Source of the DNA: Pseudomonas tehranensis | GTDB lineage: Bacteria > Pseudomonadota > Gammaproteobacteria > Pseudomonadales > Pseudomonadaceae | NCBI RefSeq assembly: GCF_014268615.1 | Contig: NZ_JABWQV010000034.1 | Span: forward strand, 1 to 33,486 | Length of the DNA: 33,486 nucleotides | Direction of reading: 5' to 3' | Made by a program: the position numbers and the translations under genes | The notes under the pieces: model-generated | The model's database searches: none | What the model was told of the DNA's origin: nothing | The model's input: the letters and a program-made list of their open reading frames with translations, nothing else | Shown here: positions 1 to 8,400 of the stretch, one piece after another | Numbering within the stretch: position 1 is the first letter of the stretch | Layout: every line of letters starts with the position of its first letter

Positions 1-30
1 GCCCAACGGGGATAAATCCCCTCGCCACAA
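1..30 (-). repeat. REP-like palindromic repeat (partial, at window edge)
   Basis: The minus strand begins TTGTGGCGAGGGGATTTATC and continues into CCCC, so GGGGAT and ATCCCC form a small hairpin. The same opening, TTGTGGCGAGGG, reappears on the plus strand at 1252. This is the kind of short dispersed palindrome common between genes in fluorescens-group pseudomonads. The window edge may cut it. Confidence 0.6.
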
Positions 31-103
31 CATCATTCGCTTCGGGTAATGCACAGGCCTAACGGAACGCCTACACTGCCCGTCCCGCCAAAGGAGCTCT
101 GCC

Positions 104-1246
104 ATGCTGATCGTCGCCGACGAAAATATTCCCCTGCTCGATGCGTTTTTCCAAGGTTTCGGTGAAATCCGCCGGGTCCCGGGGCGGGGCATCGACCGGG
201 GGATGGTCGAGCAGGCCGATGTGTTGCTGGTGCGCTCCGTCACCCAGGTCAATCGCACGCTGCTGGAAGGCAGCAAGGTGCGTTTCGTCGGCACCTGCAC
301 CATCGGCACCGATCACCTGGATCTGGATTATTTCACCGAGGCCGGTATTCGCTGGGCCAGCGCTCCGGGCTGTAACGCCCGTGGCGTGGTGGACTACGTG
401 CTGGGCAGTCTGATGACCCTGGCTGAAATCGAAGGCGCGAACCTCAAGCAGCGTACCTTTGGCGTGGTCGGTGCCGGGCAGGTGGGCGGGCGGTTGATTG
501 AGGTGCTCAAGGGCCTGGGTTGGACGGTGAAAGTCTGCGACCCACCCCGTCAGGCTGCCGAAGGCGGCGATTATGTGAGTCTGGAGCAGATCATCGAACA
601 GTGCGATGTGATCAGCCTGCACACACCGTTGACTCGCGACGGCGCGCAACCGACCTGGCACCTGTTCGATGAGCAACGTCTGCGCCGGCTCCAGCCCGGT
701 ACCTGGCTGATCAATGCGGCCCGTGGACCGGTGATCGACAACACAGCGCTGCGCGAGGTGTTGCTGGAGCGCGAAGACCTGCAAGCGGTGCTGGATGTCT
801 GGGAGCATGAGCCGACTGTCGATGCGGATCTGGCTGACCTGTGTGTGATCGCCACCCCGCACATTGCCGGCTACAGCCTCGATGGTCGCCAGCGTGGTAC
901 GGCGCAGATCTACGAATCCTTGTGCGCATTCCTCGAGCAACCGGTTGCGGTCCGGTTGAGCGATCTGCTGCCCCGACCATGGCTGGGTGGCATCACGCTG
1001 GACGCTGAGACGGATCCTGCCTGGGCACTGGCGATGCTGTGCCGTGGCGTGTACGACCCACGCCGCGACGATGCGGATTTTCGTCGCAGTCTGGTGGGAA
1101 CCGTCAGCGAACAACGCAGCGCTTTCGATGCCCTGCGCAAGCATTATCCGCCGCGTCGGGAAATCGACGGCTTGAAGGTTCGCATCGAGGGGCAGTCGCC
1201 GGCGTTGCAACAGATCGTGAGCGCTCTGGGCGCCACCACCCTTTAA
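104..1246 (+). CDS. pdxB: Erythronate-4-phosphate dehydrogenase PdxB
   Basis: A 380-residue NAD-dependent D-2-hydroxyacid dehydrogenase. It oxidises 4-phosphoerythronate in the DXP-dependent pathway to pyridoxal 5'-phosphate, in the cytoplasm. Visible are the Rossmann loop [12 protein letters not shown] (about residues 120-135), the substrate/NAD arginine in ARGPVID (about 207), the acidic WEHEP motif (about 234) and the catalytic histidine in [11 protein letters not shown] (about 254). The rest of the protein matches the PdxB-specific C-terminal dimerisation domain, which distinguishes it from SerA or GhrB types. Full length equals the family norm. The ATG at 104 follows AAAGGAG at 91-97 with good spacing. 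The gene stands alone: a REP lies upstream, a composite repeat downstream, and a convergent small gene follows. The call is secure. Confidence 0.96.
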   Translation: MLIVADENIPLLDAFFQGFGEIRRVPGRGIDRGMVEQADVLLVRSVTQVNRTLLEGSKVRFVGTCTIGTDHLDLDYFTEAGIRWASAPGCNARGVVDYVLGSLMTLAEIEGANLKQRTFGVVGAGQVGGRLIEVLKGLGWTVKVCDPPRQAAEGGDYVSLEQIIEQCDVISLHTPLTRDGAQPTWHLFDEQRLRRLQPGTWLINAARGPVIDNTALREVLLEREDLQAVLDVWEHEPTVDADLADLCVIATPHIAGYSLDGRQRGTAQIYESLCAFLEQPVAVRLSDLLPRPWLGGITLDAETDPAWALAMLCRGVYDPRRDDADFRRSLVGTVSEQRSAFDALRKHYPPRREIDGLKVRIEGQSPALQQIVSALGATTL

Positions 1247-1251
1247 TCGTC

Positions 1252-1420
1252 TTGTGGCGAGGGAGCTTGCTCCCGCTCGGCTGCGCTGTGTAGGAGCTGT
1301 CGAGCGAAGCGAGGCTGCGATCTTTCCAAAGCAGTTGAGTATCAAGCGAAAGATCAAAAGATCGCAGCCTTCGGCAGCTCCTACACAGCGCAGTCCAGCG
1401 GGAGCAAGAGCCAACCCTCA
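1252..1420. repeat. Composite inverted repeat element, copy 1
   Basis: A nested palindrome directly behind pdxB. The arms CTGCGCTGTGTAGGAGCTG (1281-1299) and its exact reverse complement (1375-1393) enclose an inner pair, GGCTGCGATCTTT (1313-1325) and AAAGATCGCAGCC (1357-1369). Outside them, GAGCTTGCTCCCGCT (1263-1277) is imperfectly mirrored by AGCGGGAGCAAGAGC (1397-1411). A related, more decayed element lies at 9411-9518. This is the layout of a REP doublet (REPIN) or small MITE-like element, moved in trans if it is mobile at all. No ORF belongs to it. Confidence 0.8.
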
Positions 1421-1442
1421 AGAGTCCGCAGAGGCTGCGGGC

Positions 1443-1470
1443 ATAAAAAACCCGACATCAAGGTCGGGTT
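1443..1470 (-). terminator. Rho-independent terminator of the 59-aa gene
   Basis: Read on the minus strand, AACCCGAC pairs with GTCGGGTT around a 6-nt loop and is followed by six Ts. It lies 19 bp beyond the stop codon of the small minus-strand gene ending at 1489. On the plus strand there is no T-run, so it mainly serves the minus strand. Confidence 0.8.
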
Positions 1471-1488
1471 CAATGAAGACGGGCTGTA

Positions 1489-1668
1489 TCACTTTTGTTC
1501 GGCAGGTTTGACCAGTCGCTTTTCCAGCTCGCTGCAGGCTTTCTGGATCATGTCTTCAGTGATCGGTACTTCGCGTCCATCTTCATCGATGATCGAACAG
1601 CCCAGAGACTGGTCCGGTTGCGTGCGGATCACTTGAATCTTGTCGTCGCTGCTGTGTTGCAAGGACAT
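1489..1668 (-). CDS. Small conserved Pseudomonas protein (PA1571-like, tentative)
   Basis: A 59-residue acidic cytoplasmic protein without signal peptide or membrane segment. The central part reads GCSIIDEDGREVPITEDMIQ, followed by a helical stretch ACSELEKRLVKP. It recalls the very short Pseudomonas proteins annotated as PA1571 family, but I am not certain of that assignment and know no function. The ATG at 1668 is preferred over the one at 1683 because AGGAGA lies between them at ribosome-binding distance from 1668. A strong terminator follows at 1443-1470. It is monocistronic and convergent with pdxB. The start, the ribosome-binding site and the terminator together make it a real gene. Confidence 0.8.
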   Translation of the reverse strand: MSLQHSSDDKIQVIRTQPDQSLGCSIIDEDGREVPITEDMIQKACSELEKRLVKPAEQK

Positions 1669-1927
1669 GGCCTGTCTCCTCATCAGGTTGTGTGCCTATT
1701 TTAGTGTCGCCAGGTGACCGAGCCATGACACTCCTTGTAGGTTCATGGCGACAGCTCCACTCAATCAGAAACGCAGTCGCGTTTCCAGCCAGACTTTAGA
1801 CCGATAACATCTAGCCTCTAGTCGTTACGGTCATATTTAACCTGACTCATTCTGATTCAACCAAGTTCCGCTGCGCCTCGGTGCCGTCGGACGGTCCATT
1901 TCCTGCTGCATTATCGGGTGCTTTCTG

Positions 1928-3697
1928 ATGCTCTCTTCCCAACAACGCCGTGCCATACGCCTGGCCAGTGGCTTCATTGCGCCCTATCGCAAGCAGGTGG
2001 CGGGCGCCTTGCTGGCGCTTATCGTCACCGCTGGTATCACCTTGTCCATGGGACAGGGCATCCGGTTGCTGGTGGACCAGGGTTTCATGACGCGCTCCCC
2101 GCACCTGCTCAATCAGTCCATTGGCCTGTTCATGGTGCTTGTGGTGGGATTGGCGATCGGCACTTTTTCCCGTTTCTACCTGGTGTCCTGGATTGGCGAG
2201 CGAGTGGTGGCCGATATCCGCCGGCAGGTCTTCAACCATCTGGTGTATCTGCACCCGGGCTTTTACGAAAACAACCGCAGCTCGGAAATCCAGTCGCGCC
2301 TGACCGCCGATACGACCTTGTTGCAGTCAGTGATCGGCTCGTCGTTGTCGCTATTTTTGCGCAACGCCTTGATGGTGGTCGGCGGCATTGTGTTGTTGTT
2401 CATCACCAACCCCAAACTCACCAGTATCGTGGTGATTGCCCTGCCGTTGGTCTTGGCGCCGATCCTGATATTCGGGCGGCGAGTGCGCAGCCTGTCGCGC
2501 CAGAGTCAGGACCGCATTGCCGATGTCGGCAGCTACGTCTCCGAGACGCTCGGCCAGATCAAAACCGTGCAGGCCTACAACCATCAGGTCCAGGATGAAC
2601 GACGCTTTGCCGTGACCGTGGAGCAGGCCTTCGACACCGCCCGCAAGCGCATCGCCCAGCGGGCCTGGCTGATCACACTGGTGATCGTGCTGGTGCTGGG
2701 GGCGGTGGGGGTGATGCTCTGGGTCGGGGGCATGGACGTCATCGCCGGGCGGATTTCCGGTGGTGAGCTGGCGGCGTTTGTGTTCTACAGCCTGATCGTC
2801 GGCAGCGCCTTCGGCACCCTGAGCGAAGTCATCGGAGAGTTGCAACGAGCGGCCGGCGCGGCTGAGCGCATCGCCGAATTGCTACGTTCGGAAAATATCA
2901 TCCAGCCGCCGGTTTCTGGCCTGATGACCTTGCCTGAGCGGGTACGGGGTGATCTGCGTCTCGAAGGCGTGCGCTTCTCTTATCCTTCCCGGCCGGACAG
3001 CTATGCGGTCGACGGCCTGGACCTGAGCGTCCAGGCTGGCGAGACCCTGGCCTTGGTCGGGCCGTCCGGTGCCGGAAAATCTACGGTGTATGACCTGCTG
3101 CTGCGTTTCTACGACCCTGCGCAAGGGCAGATCCTCATTGACGATGTACCGCTGACCCAACTTGATCCGCTGGACCTGCGTCGTCATTTCGCCCTGGTTT
3201 CGCAGAACCCGGCTCTGTTTTTCGGCACGGTTGAAGAGAACATCCGCTACGGCAACCCCGAGGCGACGGCCGAGCAGGTGCGCGAAGCCGCGCAGATCGC
3301 CCACGCCCACGATTTCATCGAAAAAATGCCGGAGGGTTACCAGACCCACCTGGGTGACGGCGGTCTGGGGTTATCCGGCGGTCAACGCCAACGCCTGGCC
3401 ATCGCCCGGGCGCTGTTGGTGGACGCACCGATCCTGCTATTGGACGAAGCTACCAGCGCCCTCGACGCGCAAAGCGAACACTTGATCCAGCAAGCGCTGC
3501 CCAGCCTGATGAAAAATCGCACCACCCTGGTCATCGCCCACCGCCTGGCCACAGTGAAAAATGCCGATCGGATCGCAGTGATGGACCAGGGCAAGGTGGT
3601 TGCCGTGGGCACCCATCAGGAACTGGTCGCCAGTAATGCCCTGTATGCAAGGCTGGCGGCGTTGCAGTTCAATCAGCAAGGCGAGCCTGCTCAATGA
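1928..3697 (+). CDS. MsbA-like ABC exporter (fused permease and ATPase)
   Basis: A 589-residue half-transporter of the MsbA/LmrA type, expected to work as a homodimer in the inner membrane. Residues 1-310 hold six hydrophobic membrane segments, including the QSRLTADTTLLQSVIGSSLS coupling region. The ATPase domain has Walker A GPSGAGKST (about 378), a Q-loop SQNPALFFGT, the signature LSGGQRQRLAIARALL, Walker B ILLLDEATSALD and the switch histidine in IAHRLAT. Every catalytic element is intact. The substrate cannot be read from the sequence; lipid, lipid A precursor or drug are family precedents. True MsbA is normally next to lpxK, which is absent here, so I leave the symbol empty. The ATG at 1928 has only a weak GGGTG ribosome-binding site. 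A Fic-family fragment begins at its stop codon. Confidence 0.9.
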   Translation: MLSSQQRRAIRLASGFIAPYRKQVAGALLALIVTAGITLSMGQGIRLLVDQGFMTRSPHLLNQSIGLFMVLVVGLAIGTFSRFYLVSWIGERVVADIRRQVFNHLVYLHPGFYENNRSSEIQSRLTADTTLLQSVIGSSLSLFLRNALMVVGGIVLLFITNPKLTSIVVIALPLVLAPILIFGRRVRSLSRQSQDRIADVGSYVSETLGQIKTVQAYNHQVQDERRFAVTVEQAFDTARKRIAQRAWLITLVIVLVLGAVGVMLWVGGMDVIAGRISGGELAAFVFYSLIVGSAFGTLSEVIGELQRAAGAAERIAELLRSENIIQPPVSGLMTLPERVRGDLRLEGVRFSYPSRPDSYAVDGLDLSVQAGETLALVGPSGAGKSTVYDLLLRFYDPAQGQILIDDVPLTQLDPLDLRRHFALVSQNPALFFGTVEENIRYGNPEATAEQVREAAQIAHAHDFIEKMPEGYQTHLGDGGLGLSGGQRQRLAIARALLVDAPILLLDEATSALDAQSEHLIQQALPSLMKNRTTLVIAHRLATVKNADRIAVMDQGKVVAVGTHQELVASNALYARLAALQFNQQGEPAQ

Positions 3698-4049
3698 ATG
3701 CGATCGTTTGGCTGAGGCGACACCTTTTGTGGAGTTCATGCTGCAAGCACTGTGTGTGGCCCTCGGGGAAGCCATTCGTAACGAACCACTGACCGACCCA
3801 GTAACCGACCCAGTAACCGACCAAGTAGCACGGCTGCTTCTGGCGTTGCGTGGCGGCGCTTCACTTAAGATCAGTGAGTTGATGGGGCAGTTGGGACTGG
3901 CACACAAGGCCACTTTCAGGGGGAACTATCTCAAGCCGGCATTAGCCGCCGGCTTGGTCGAAATGACTGACCCCGAATCCCCCAACAGCCCAGCACAGCG
4001 GTATCGCCTTACTCAGTCGGGTAAGCGGGCTTGCGTGCAGGTTGGTTGA
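3690..4049 (+). pseudogene. C-terminal remnant of a Fic-family protein
   Basis: An open frame overlaps the stop of the ABC exporter in another frame. From 3690 it reads LNECDRLAEATPFVEFMLQA. This resembles the helix after the catalytic core of Fic AMP-transferases, which typically carry a TPFIEFML-like run. Three TDPV/TDQV repeats follow, then a winged-helix-like tail ending in RYRLTQSGK. The catalytic HPFxxGNGR motif and everything before it are missing. There is no good start at the break; the first in-frame ATG is 3738 and would give 103 residues, with GGAG only 3 nt away. I read it as a gene decayed at its 5' end, possibly by deletion or recombination next to the exporter. A small expressed winged-helix protein from 3738 is the alternative. 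Confidence 0.6.
3792..3827 (+). repeat. Three 12-bp tandem repeats
   Basis: The unit ACCGACCCAGTA occurs twice, then once as ACCGACCAAGTA. In the Fic-remnant frame it encodes TDPV-TDPV-TDQV. Such TDxV runs are known from linkers before the C-terminal winged helix in Fic and AlbA-type proteins. Confidence 0.85.
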
Positions 4050-4070
4050 ATTCTGCCCGCACATAAGCAC

Positions 4071-4160
4071 TGTGGGAGCGGGCTTGCTCGCGAAAGCGGT
4101 GTGTCAGCCGGCGATGATGCTGACTGATCCACTGCTTTCGCGAGCAAGCCCGCTCCCACA
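4071..4160. repeat. REP doublet (REPIN)
   Basis: Two perfectly inverted 27-bp arms, 4071-4097 (starting TGTGGGAGCGGGCTTGCTCG) and 4134-4160, enclose a 36-bp spacer. This is the classic Pseudomonas REP in head-to-head arrangement. Related REPs lie at 24942-25100. Confidence 0.9.
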
Positions 4161-4177
4161 AGTCCCCGCAACCAACC

Positions 4178-4215
4178 AAAAAAATGCCCGCATCTTTCGA
4201 TACGGGCATTTTTTG
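4178..4215. terminator. Bidirectional rho-independent terminator
   Basis: AAAAAAATGCCCG and CGGGCATTTTTT flank a 12-nt loop. The A-tract on one side and the T-tract on the other let it stop transcription from both directions, that is from slt on the minus strand and from the exporter/Fic remnant on the plus strand. Confidence 0.85.
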
Positions 4216-4264
4216 CTGTTCAGGAACAGCTTGCCGCTTGAGGCTTAACGCCTGTCGCTAACGC

Positions 4265-6193
4265 CTACTGATCATCAAAATACCGCTCATGCCAGTCCAC
4301 CAGCGGTTGCGGCGAGTTGAGTTTCTGGCCGTAGATCACCGAGTACGACAACACGTTCTGCACGTATTGCCGGGTTTCGTCGAAGGGGATGCTTTCCACC
4401 CAGACATCGAAGCTCAGGTGGTCGGCACCGCGCAGCCACTGACGCACCCGACCGGGGCCGGCGTTGTAGGCGGCAGAGGCCAGGACGCGGTTGCCGTTGA
4501 ACTGGCTGTGAACCTGGCTCAGGTACGCCGCGCCCAGCTGGATGTTTTTGTCCGGGTTCAGCACTTGCTTGGGCGAGGCCAGCGGGATGTTGAACTTGCG
4601 CGCGGTTTCCTTGGCGGTGGCCGGCATCAACTGCATCAGGCCGCTGGCGCCGACACCGGAGCGCGCATCTTCCATGAAGGCACTTTCCTGTCGAGTGATG
4701 GCGAACACCCAGCTTGAATGCAGGCCGCGCACCTTGGCTTCACGCACCAGGGTGTCGCGGTAGGCCATGGGGAAGCGGATATCCAGGTCGTCCCAATACT
4801 TGGCCTGGCTGATGGTGCGGATCGCCGGGAAGTACCATTTCAGGTCGTAGGCCAGTTTCGCCTGGGCGACCATCTCGTCCCGGTTGAAATGGCGAGTGAC
4901 GTGATACCACTCGCGGCGACCGTCGACGATCTGACCTCGGGCATGAAACTCCAGAGCGCGACGAATACCCGGCGTGTTGCGCACTTTATTGATCAGCGCC
5001 TGGCTCATCACCAGCGGCTTGTTGTTAAGCGAGTAGGGCGATTGGGAGCGGTCGGCGGCCAGGAAACCATAGAAGTCCCGCTCACGGGCCAGATGCTTGT
5101 AAAGCGTCAGTGCCTCGGGATTTTGTGGCTGCGCCAGTTCCAGGCTACGGGCCTGCCAGTAACGCCAGCGACTGGTGCTGGCCAGCGTCTCGGGCAGGCG
5201 ACGGGTCAACTCATAGGCGTCGTCCCACCGGGCCAGGCGCAACAGCAGGCGCAAGCGCCATTCCGAGACGGTATCGTCGCGCAGTTCCGGGTCATATTTT
5301 GTCATCACACCCAGGGCGCGGCTGTCGAAGCGTTTGGCCAGGGTCAGGCCTATTTCCCGGGCGATGGCTACTTTTTCGTTCTTGGAAAAGTGCATGGAGC
5401 TGGCGTAGCCGTCCAGCAGCGCCATGGCTTTCTCTGGATCCTGGCGAGCAAGGCGCCGCAAGCCGAGGCTGACGATATCGGCCATCGGCTCATCGGCCGG
5501 GCTGAAGCGCGATGGTTGATTGAGCAGTTCCGGTTTTTGCGCCACGTCCAGCAGCAGTTGGCCGCGAGGGGCAAGGGTAGTCAGGCCGCTGATCAGGCTT
5601 TTGGCCAGTGGATAATTGCGGGCCTGGGCGGCCAGTTTGGCGCGCTCCCAGCGCTTCTGCTCAGTCAGCTGACCCTGGGTCGCCCACAGGCCGAACAGCG
5701 CATCGCACGCGGCCGGTTGGGATTTGCCGGTGAGCCAAAGCTTTTCGGTGTTGGCGTAACCTTCGGCCTTGAGACCATGACTGAGCTGATATTGGGCGTT
5801 GAGACAGTCCAGTTCGGTGAAGTTGAGCTTGGAGTCGTAGTACTTGACGAAGGTCGCCCAATCGCCACGGTCGGCCAGCCAGCGCAACCAGCGCAATTTC
5901 ATCCAGTTGGCCTGGGGCAGGTCGCCATGCTCGGCGAGAAATTTCTCGATTTCGGCATTGCTGGCGCTCTTGAGGCGAGCGGTCAGTTCGTCGTAGGCCA
6001 GGTAGGGTTCCAGCGGGTAATCACGCAGGGCCTGGCTGTAGCGAAAATAGGGGCCGGAATCACCTTTGGCCAAGGCGCGCTTGGCTTCATCGTAATACTG
6101 ACGCTGGGTGGAAATATCCACCGCCTCGGCGGTTTGAACGGCAGTGGCACATACAAACAAGCAAGATAAAACACTGAAAAGGCGACTGCGCAT
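4265..6193 (-). CDS. slt: Soluble lytic murein transglycosylase Slt70
   Basis: A 642-residue periplasmic enzyme that cleaves the MurNAc-GlcNAc bond in peptidoglycan with formation of 1,6-anhydromuramic acid. From the start chosen here, MRSRLFSVLSCLFVCATAVQ is a signal peptide with likely cleavage after AEA. Residues 30-450 form the alpha-helical superhelical U/L domain. The C-terminal SLT domain has the catalytic glutamate in TRQESAFMEDARS (about 500), then GASGLMQLMPATAKE and the AYNAGPGRVRQW motif, all typical of family 1 transglycosylases. An ATG 24 bp upstream would put a charged prefix before the signal peptide, so 6193 is preferred. It is divergent from uup, with the bidirectional terminator at 4178-4215 behind it. 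Length fits the E. coli protein. Confidence 0.93.
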   Translation of the reverse strand: MRSRLFSVLSCLFVCATAVQTAEAVDISTQRQYYDEAKRALAKGDSGPYFRYSQALRDYPLEPYLAYDELTARLKSASNAEIEKFLAEHGDLPQANWMKLRWLRWLADRGDWATFVKYYDSKLNFTELDCLNAQYQLSHGLKAEGYANTEKLWLTGKSQPAACDALFGLWATQGQLTEQKRWERAKLAAQARNYPLAKSLISGLTTLAPRGQLLLDVAQKPELLNQPSRFSPADEPMADIVSLGLRRLARQDPEKAMALLDGYASSMHFSKNEKVAIAREIGLTLAKRFDSRALGVMTKYDPELRDDTVSEWRLRLLLRLARWDDAYELTRRLPETLASTSRWRYWQARSLELAQPQNPEALTLYKHLARERDFYGFLAADRSQSPYSLNNKPLVMSQALINKVRNTPGIRRALEFHARGQIVDGRREWYHVTRHFNRDEMVAQAKLAYDLKWYFPAIRTISQAKYWDDLDIRFPMAYRDTLVREAKVRGLHSSWVFAITRQESAFMEDARSGVGASGLMQLMPATAKETARKFNIPLASPKQVLNPDKNIQLGAAYLSQVHSQFNGNRVLASAAYNAGPGRVRQWLRGADHLSFDVWVESIPFDETRQYVQNVLSYSVIYGQKLNSPQPLVDWHERYFDDQ

Positions 6194-6406
6194 GATACGT
6201 CCGGGCAGAAAAAACATGACAAGCCCAAGGTTTGACCCAGGGTAACTGTCTGTAGCTTAGCCTTTTGCCAGCAATGGGCGAAAGCTTTGCGGGGGCATCC
6301 GCACAAGTTCGCAACATTTGTTATGCAGAGTGCTTCAGTGGCGAAATTGGCGGACTTCTAGGGCCTCATCTCAGGTAGAATGCGCGCCCGGTTTTTGGAG
6401 AAGCTC

Positions 6407-8326
6407 ATGACCCTGCTCAAATTCAGCGATGTGTCCCTTGCTTTCGGCGCTATGCCGTTGTTGGACAAGGTGTCCTGGCAGATCGCCCGTGGTGAGCGGG
6501 TGTGCATCATCGGCCGCAACGGCACTGGCAAGTCCAGCATGATGAAGCTGGTCAAGGGCGATCAGAAGCCCGATGACGGCTCGGTCTGGCGCGCACCAGG
6601 CCTGAAAATCGGCGAATTGCCCCAGGAACTGCCGGTGGCCGACGAGCGGACGGTGTTCGACGTGGTCGCCGAGGGTCTGGACGGTGTCGGCGCGTTGCTG
6701 GCCGAGTATCACCACCTGAGCCAGAACATCGTCACCGACGCTGATCTGGACAAGTTGATGCATGTGCAGCACGACCTCGAGGCCCGCGATGGCTGGCGCC
6801 TGCAGCAGTTGGTGGACAGCACCCTGAGCCGTCTGCAACTGCCGGCCGACAAGACCCTGGCCGAGTTGTCCGGTGGCTGGCGTCGCCGGGTGTTGTTGGC
6901 CCAGGCCCTGGTGTCCGAGCCGGACCTGCTGCTGCTCGACGAACCCACCAACCACCTGGACATCGGCGCCATCGCCTGGCTTGAAGAGGCCCTGAAGGAT
7001 TTCCAGGGCGCGGTGCTGTTTATCACGCACGACCGTTCTTTCCTGCAAAACCTGGCGACCCGTATCCTCGAACTGGATCGCGGCGGCCTGATCGACTGGA
7101 ACGGCGACTACGCCAGCTTCCTGGTGCACAAGGAAGCGGCGCTGGCGGCGGAAGAAACCGCGAACGCGCTGTTCGACAAGAAGCTGGCCCAGGAAGAAGT
7201 CTGGATTCGCCAGGGTATCAAGGCCCGTCGCACCCGCAACGAAGGCCGCGTACGGGCGCTCAAGGCACTGCGCATGGAACGCAGTGAGCGTCGCGAACGC
7301 ACCGGCAAGGCCAATATTCAGCTGGATACCGCCGACAAGTCCGGCAAGCAGGTGATGGTTCTTGAGAACGTGAGTTTTGCGCACCCTGGCGGCCCGTTCC
7401 TGATCAAGGACTTTTCCATGGTGCTGCAGCGTGGTGACCGCATTGGCCTGCTGGGCGCCAACGGCACCGGCAAGACCACCTTGCTCAAGCTGATGCTCGG
7501 CGGCCTGGTACCGACCAATGGCAAGGTGGAGGAGGGCACGAAGATCGACGTCGCCTACTTCGACCAGTTGCGCCATCAGTTGGACCTTGAAAAAACCGTC
7601 ATCGACAACGTTGCCGAAGGCCGCGATTTCATCGACATCGATGGCCAGAGCCGCCATGTGTTGAGCTATCTGGGCGACTTCCTGTTCAGCCCCCAGCGTG
7701 CCCGTACCCCGGTCAAGGCGCTGTCCGGCGGTGAACGTGCCCGTCTGCTGCTGGCCAAACTGTTCAGCAAACCGGCGAACCTGCTGGTGCTCGACGAACC
7801 GACCAACGACCTGGACGTGGAAACCCTCGAGTTGCTGGAAGAGGTGCTGCTGACCTTCAACGGCACTGTACTGATGGTCAGCCACGACCGGGCATTCCTC
7901 GACAACGTGGTCACCAGCACCTTGGTATTCGAAGGCGAAGGTCTGGTACGTGAATACGTTGGTGGTTATCAGGACTGGCTGCGCCAGGGCGGGTCGCCAC
8001 GTCTGCTGGGCGTGACTGAGAGCAAGTCCGGCAAGGCCGACCTGAACTCGGCGGTGGTCAAGGCCGAGCCTGCTCCGGTGGCTGCCACAGCGGCCCCGGC
8101 CCCGGCGAAAAAGAAGCTCAGCTACAAGTTGCAGCGTGAGCTGGAAGCATTGCCGGGTGATATCGACGCGAAGGAACAGCAGATCGCAGCGGTGCAAGCT
8201 GAAATGGCCGAGGCCGGCTTCTATCAGCGACCTGCCGCCGAAACCGCCAAGGTGATCGCGCATCTGGAGCAGTTGCAGGCCGAGCTGGACGCATTGGTCG
8301 AACGCTGGGCTGAACTGGACGCTTGA
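6407..8326 (+). CDS. uup: ABC-F ATPase Uup
   Basis: A 639-residue cytosolic protein with two ABC ATPase domains and no membrane segment, the ABC-F layout. Uup-type proteins act on ribosomes and affect precise excision of transposons and replication-linked recombination in E. coli. The first domain has GRNGTGKSS and LSGGWRRRV, then LLLLDEPTNHLD. The second has GANGTGKTT and LSGGERARLLLAKLF, then LVLDEPTNDLD. The last 80 residues (KKKLSYKLQRELEALPG onward) form the coiled-coil DNA-binding tail that marks Uup within the ABC-F group. The start at 6407 is supported by GGAG six bases upstream; the frame extends to 6380 without a ribosome-binding site. A terminator follows at 8342. Confidence 0.92.
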   Translation: MTLLKFSDVSLAFGAMPLLDKVSWQIARGERVCIIGRNGTGKSSMMKLVKGDQKPDDGSVWRAPGLKIGELPQELPVADERTVFDVVAEGLDGVGALLAEYHHLSQNIVTDADLDKLMHVQHDLEARDGWRLQQLVDSTLSRLQLPADKTLAELSGGWRRRVLLAQALVSEPDLLLLDEPTNHLDIGAIAWLEEALKDFQGAVLFITHDRSFLQNLATRILELDRGGLIDWNGDYASFLVHKEAALAAEETANALFDKKLAQEEVWIRQGIKARRTRNEGRVRALKALRMERSERRERTGKANIQLDTADKSGKQVMVLENVSFAHPGGPFLIKDFSMVLQRGDRIGLLGANGTGKTTLLKLMLGGLVPTNGKVEEGTKIDVAYFDQLRHQLDLEKTVIDNVAEGRDFIDIDGQSRHVLSYLGDFLFSPQRARTPVKALSGGERARLLLAKLFSKPANLLVLDEPTNDLDVETLELLEEVLLTFNGTVLMVSHDRAFLDNVVTSTLVFEGEGLVREYVGGYQDWLRQGGSPRLLGVTESKSGKADLNSAVVKAEPAPVAATAAPAPAKKKLSYKLQRELEALPGDIDAKEQQIAAVQAEMAEAGFYQRPAAETAKVIAHLEQLQAELDALVERWAELDA

Positions 8327-8341
8327 TCCACTGTTGTAAAG

Positions 8342-8382
8342 AATCCCGGTGCTCAACCTTGAGCGCCGGGATTTCTATTTGA
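8342..8382 (+). terminator. Terminator between convergent uup and usp
   Basis: AATCCCGG and CCGGGATT pair, extended by GCTC/GAGC, and a T-rich tail TTTCTATTT follows on the plus strand. It ends uup and may also insulate the convergent stress-protein gene. Confidence 0.75.
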
Positions 8383-8400
8383 AATACAATCCCTTAAAGG

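Noticed and set aside
4718..6169. A 483-codon open frame opposite slt, and the 661-codon one opposite uup (6371-8356)
   Set aside because: Both mirror intact genes with catalytic motifs and have shadow-like composition.
6337..6363. A run AGTGGCGAAATTGGCGGACT resembling the D-arm of a leucine tRNA
   Set aside because: No acceptor stem, anticodon arm or T-loop follows; similarity ends after about 25 bases.
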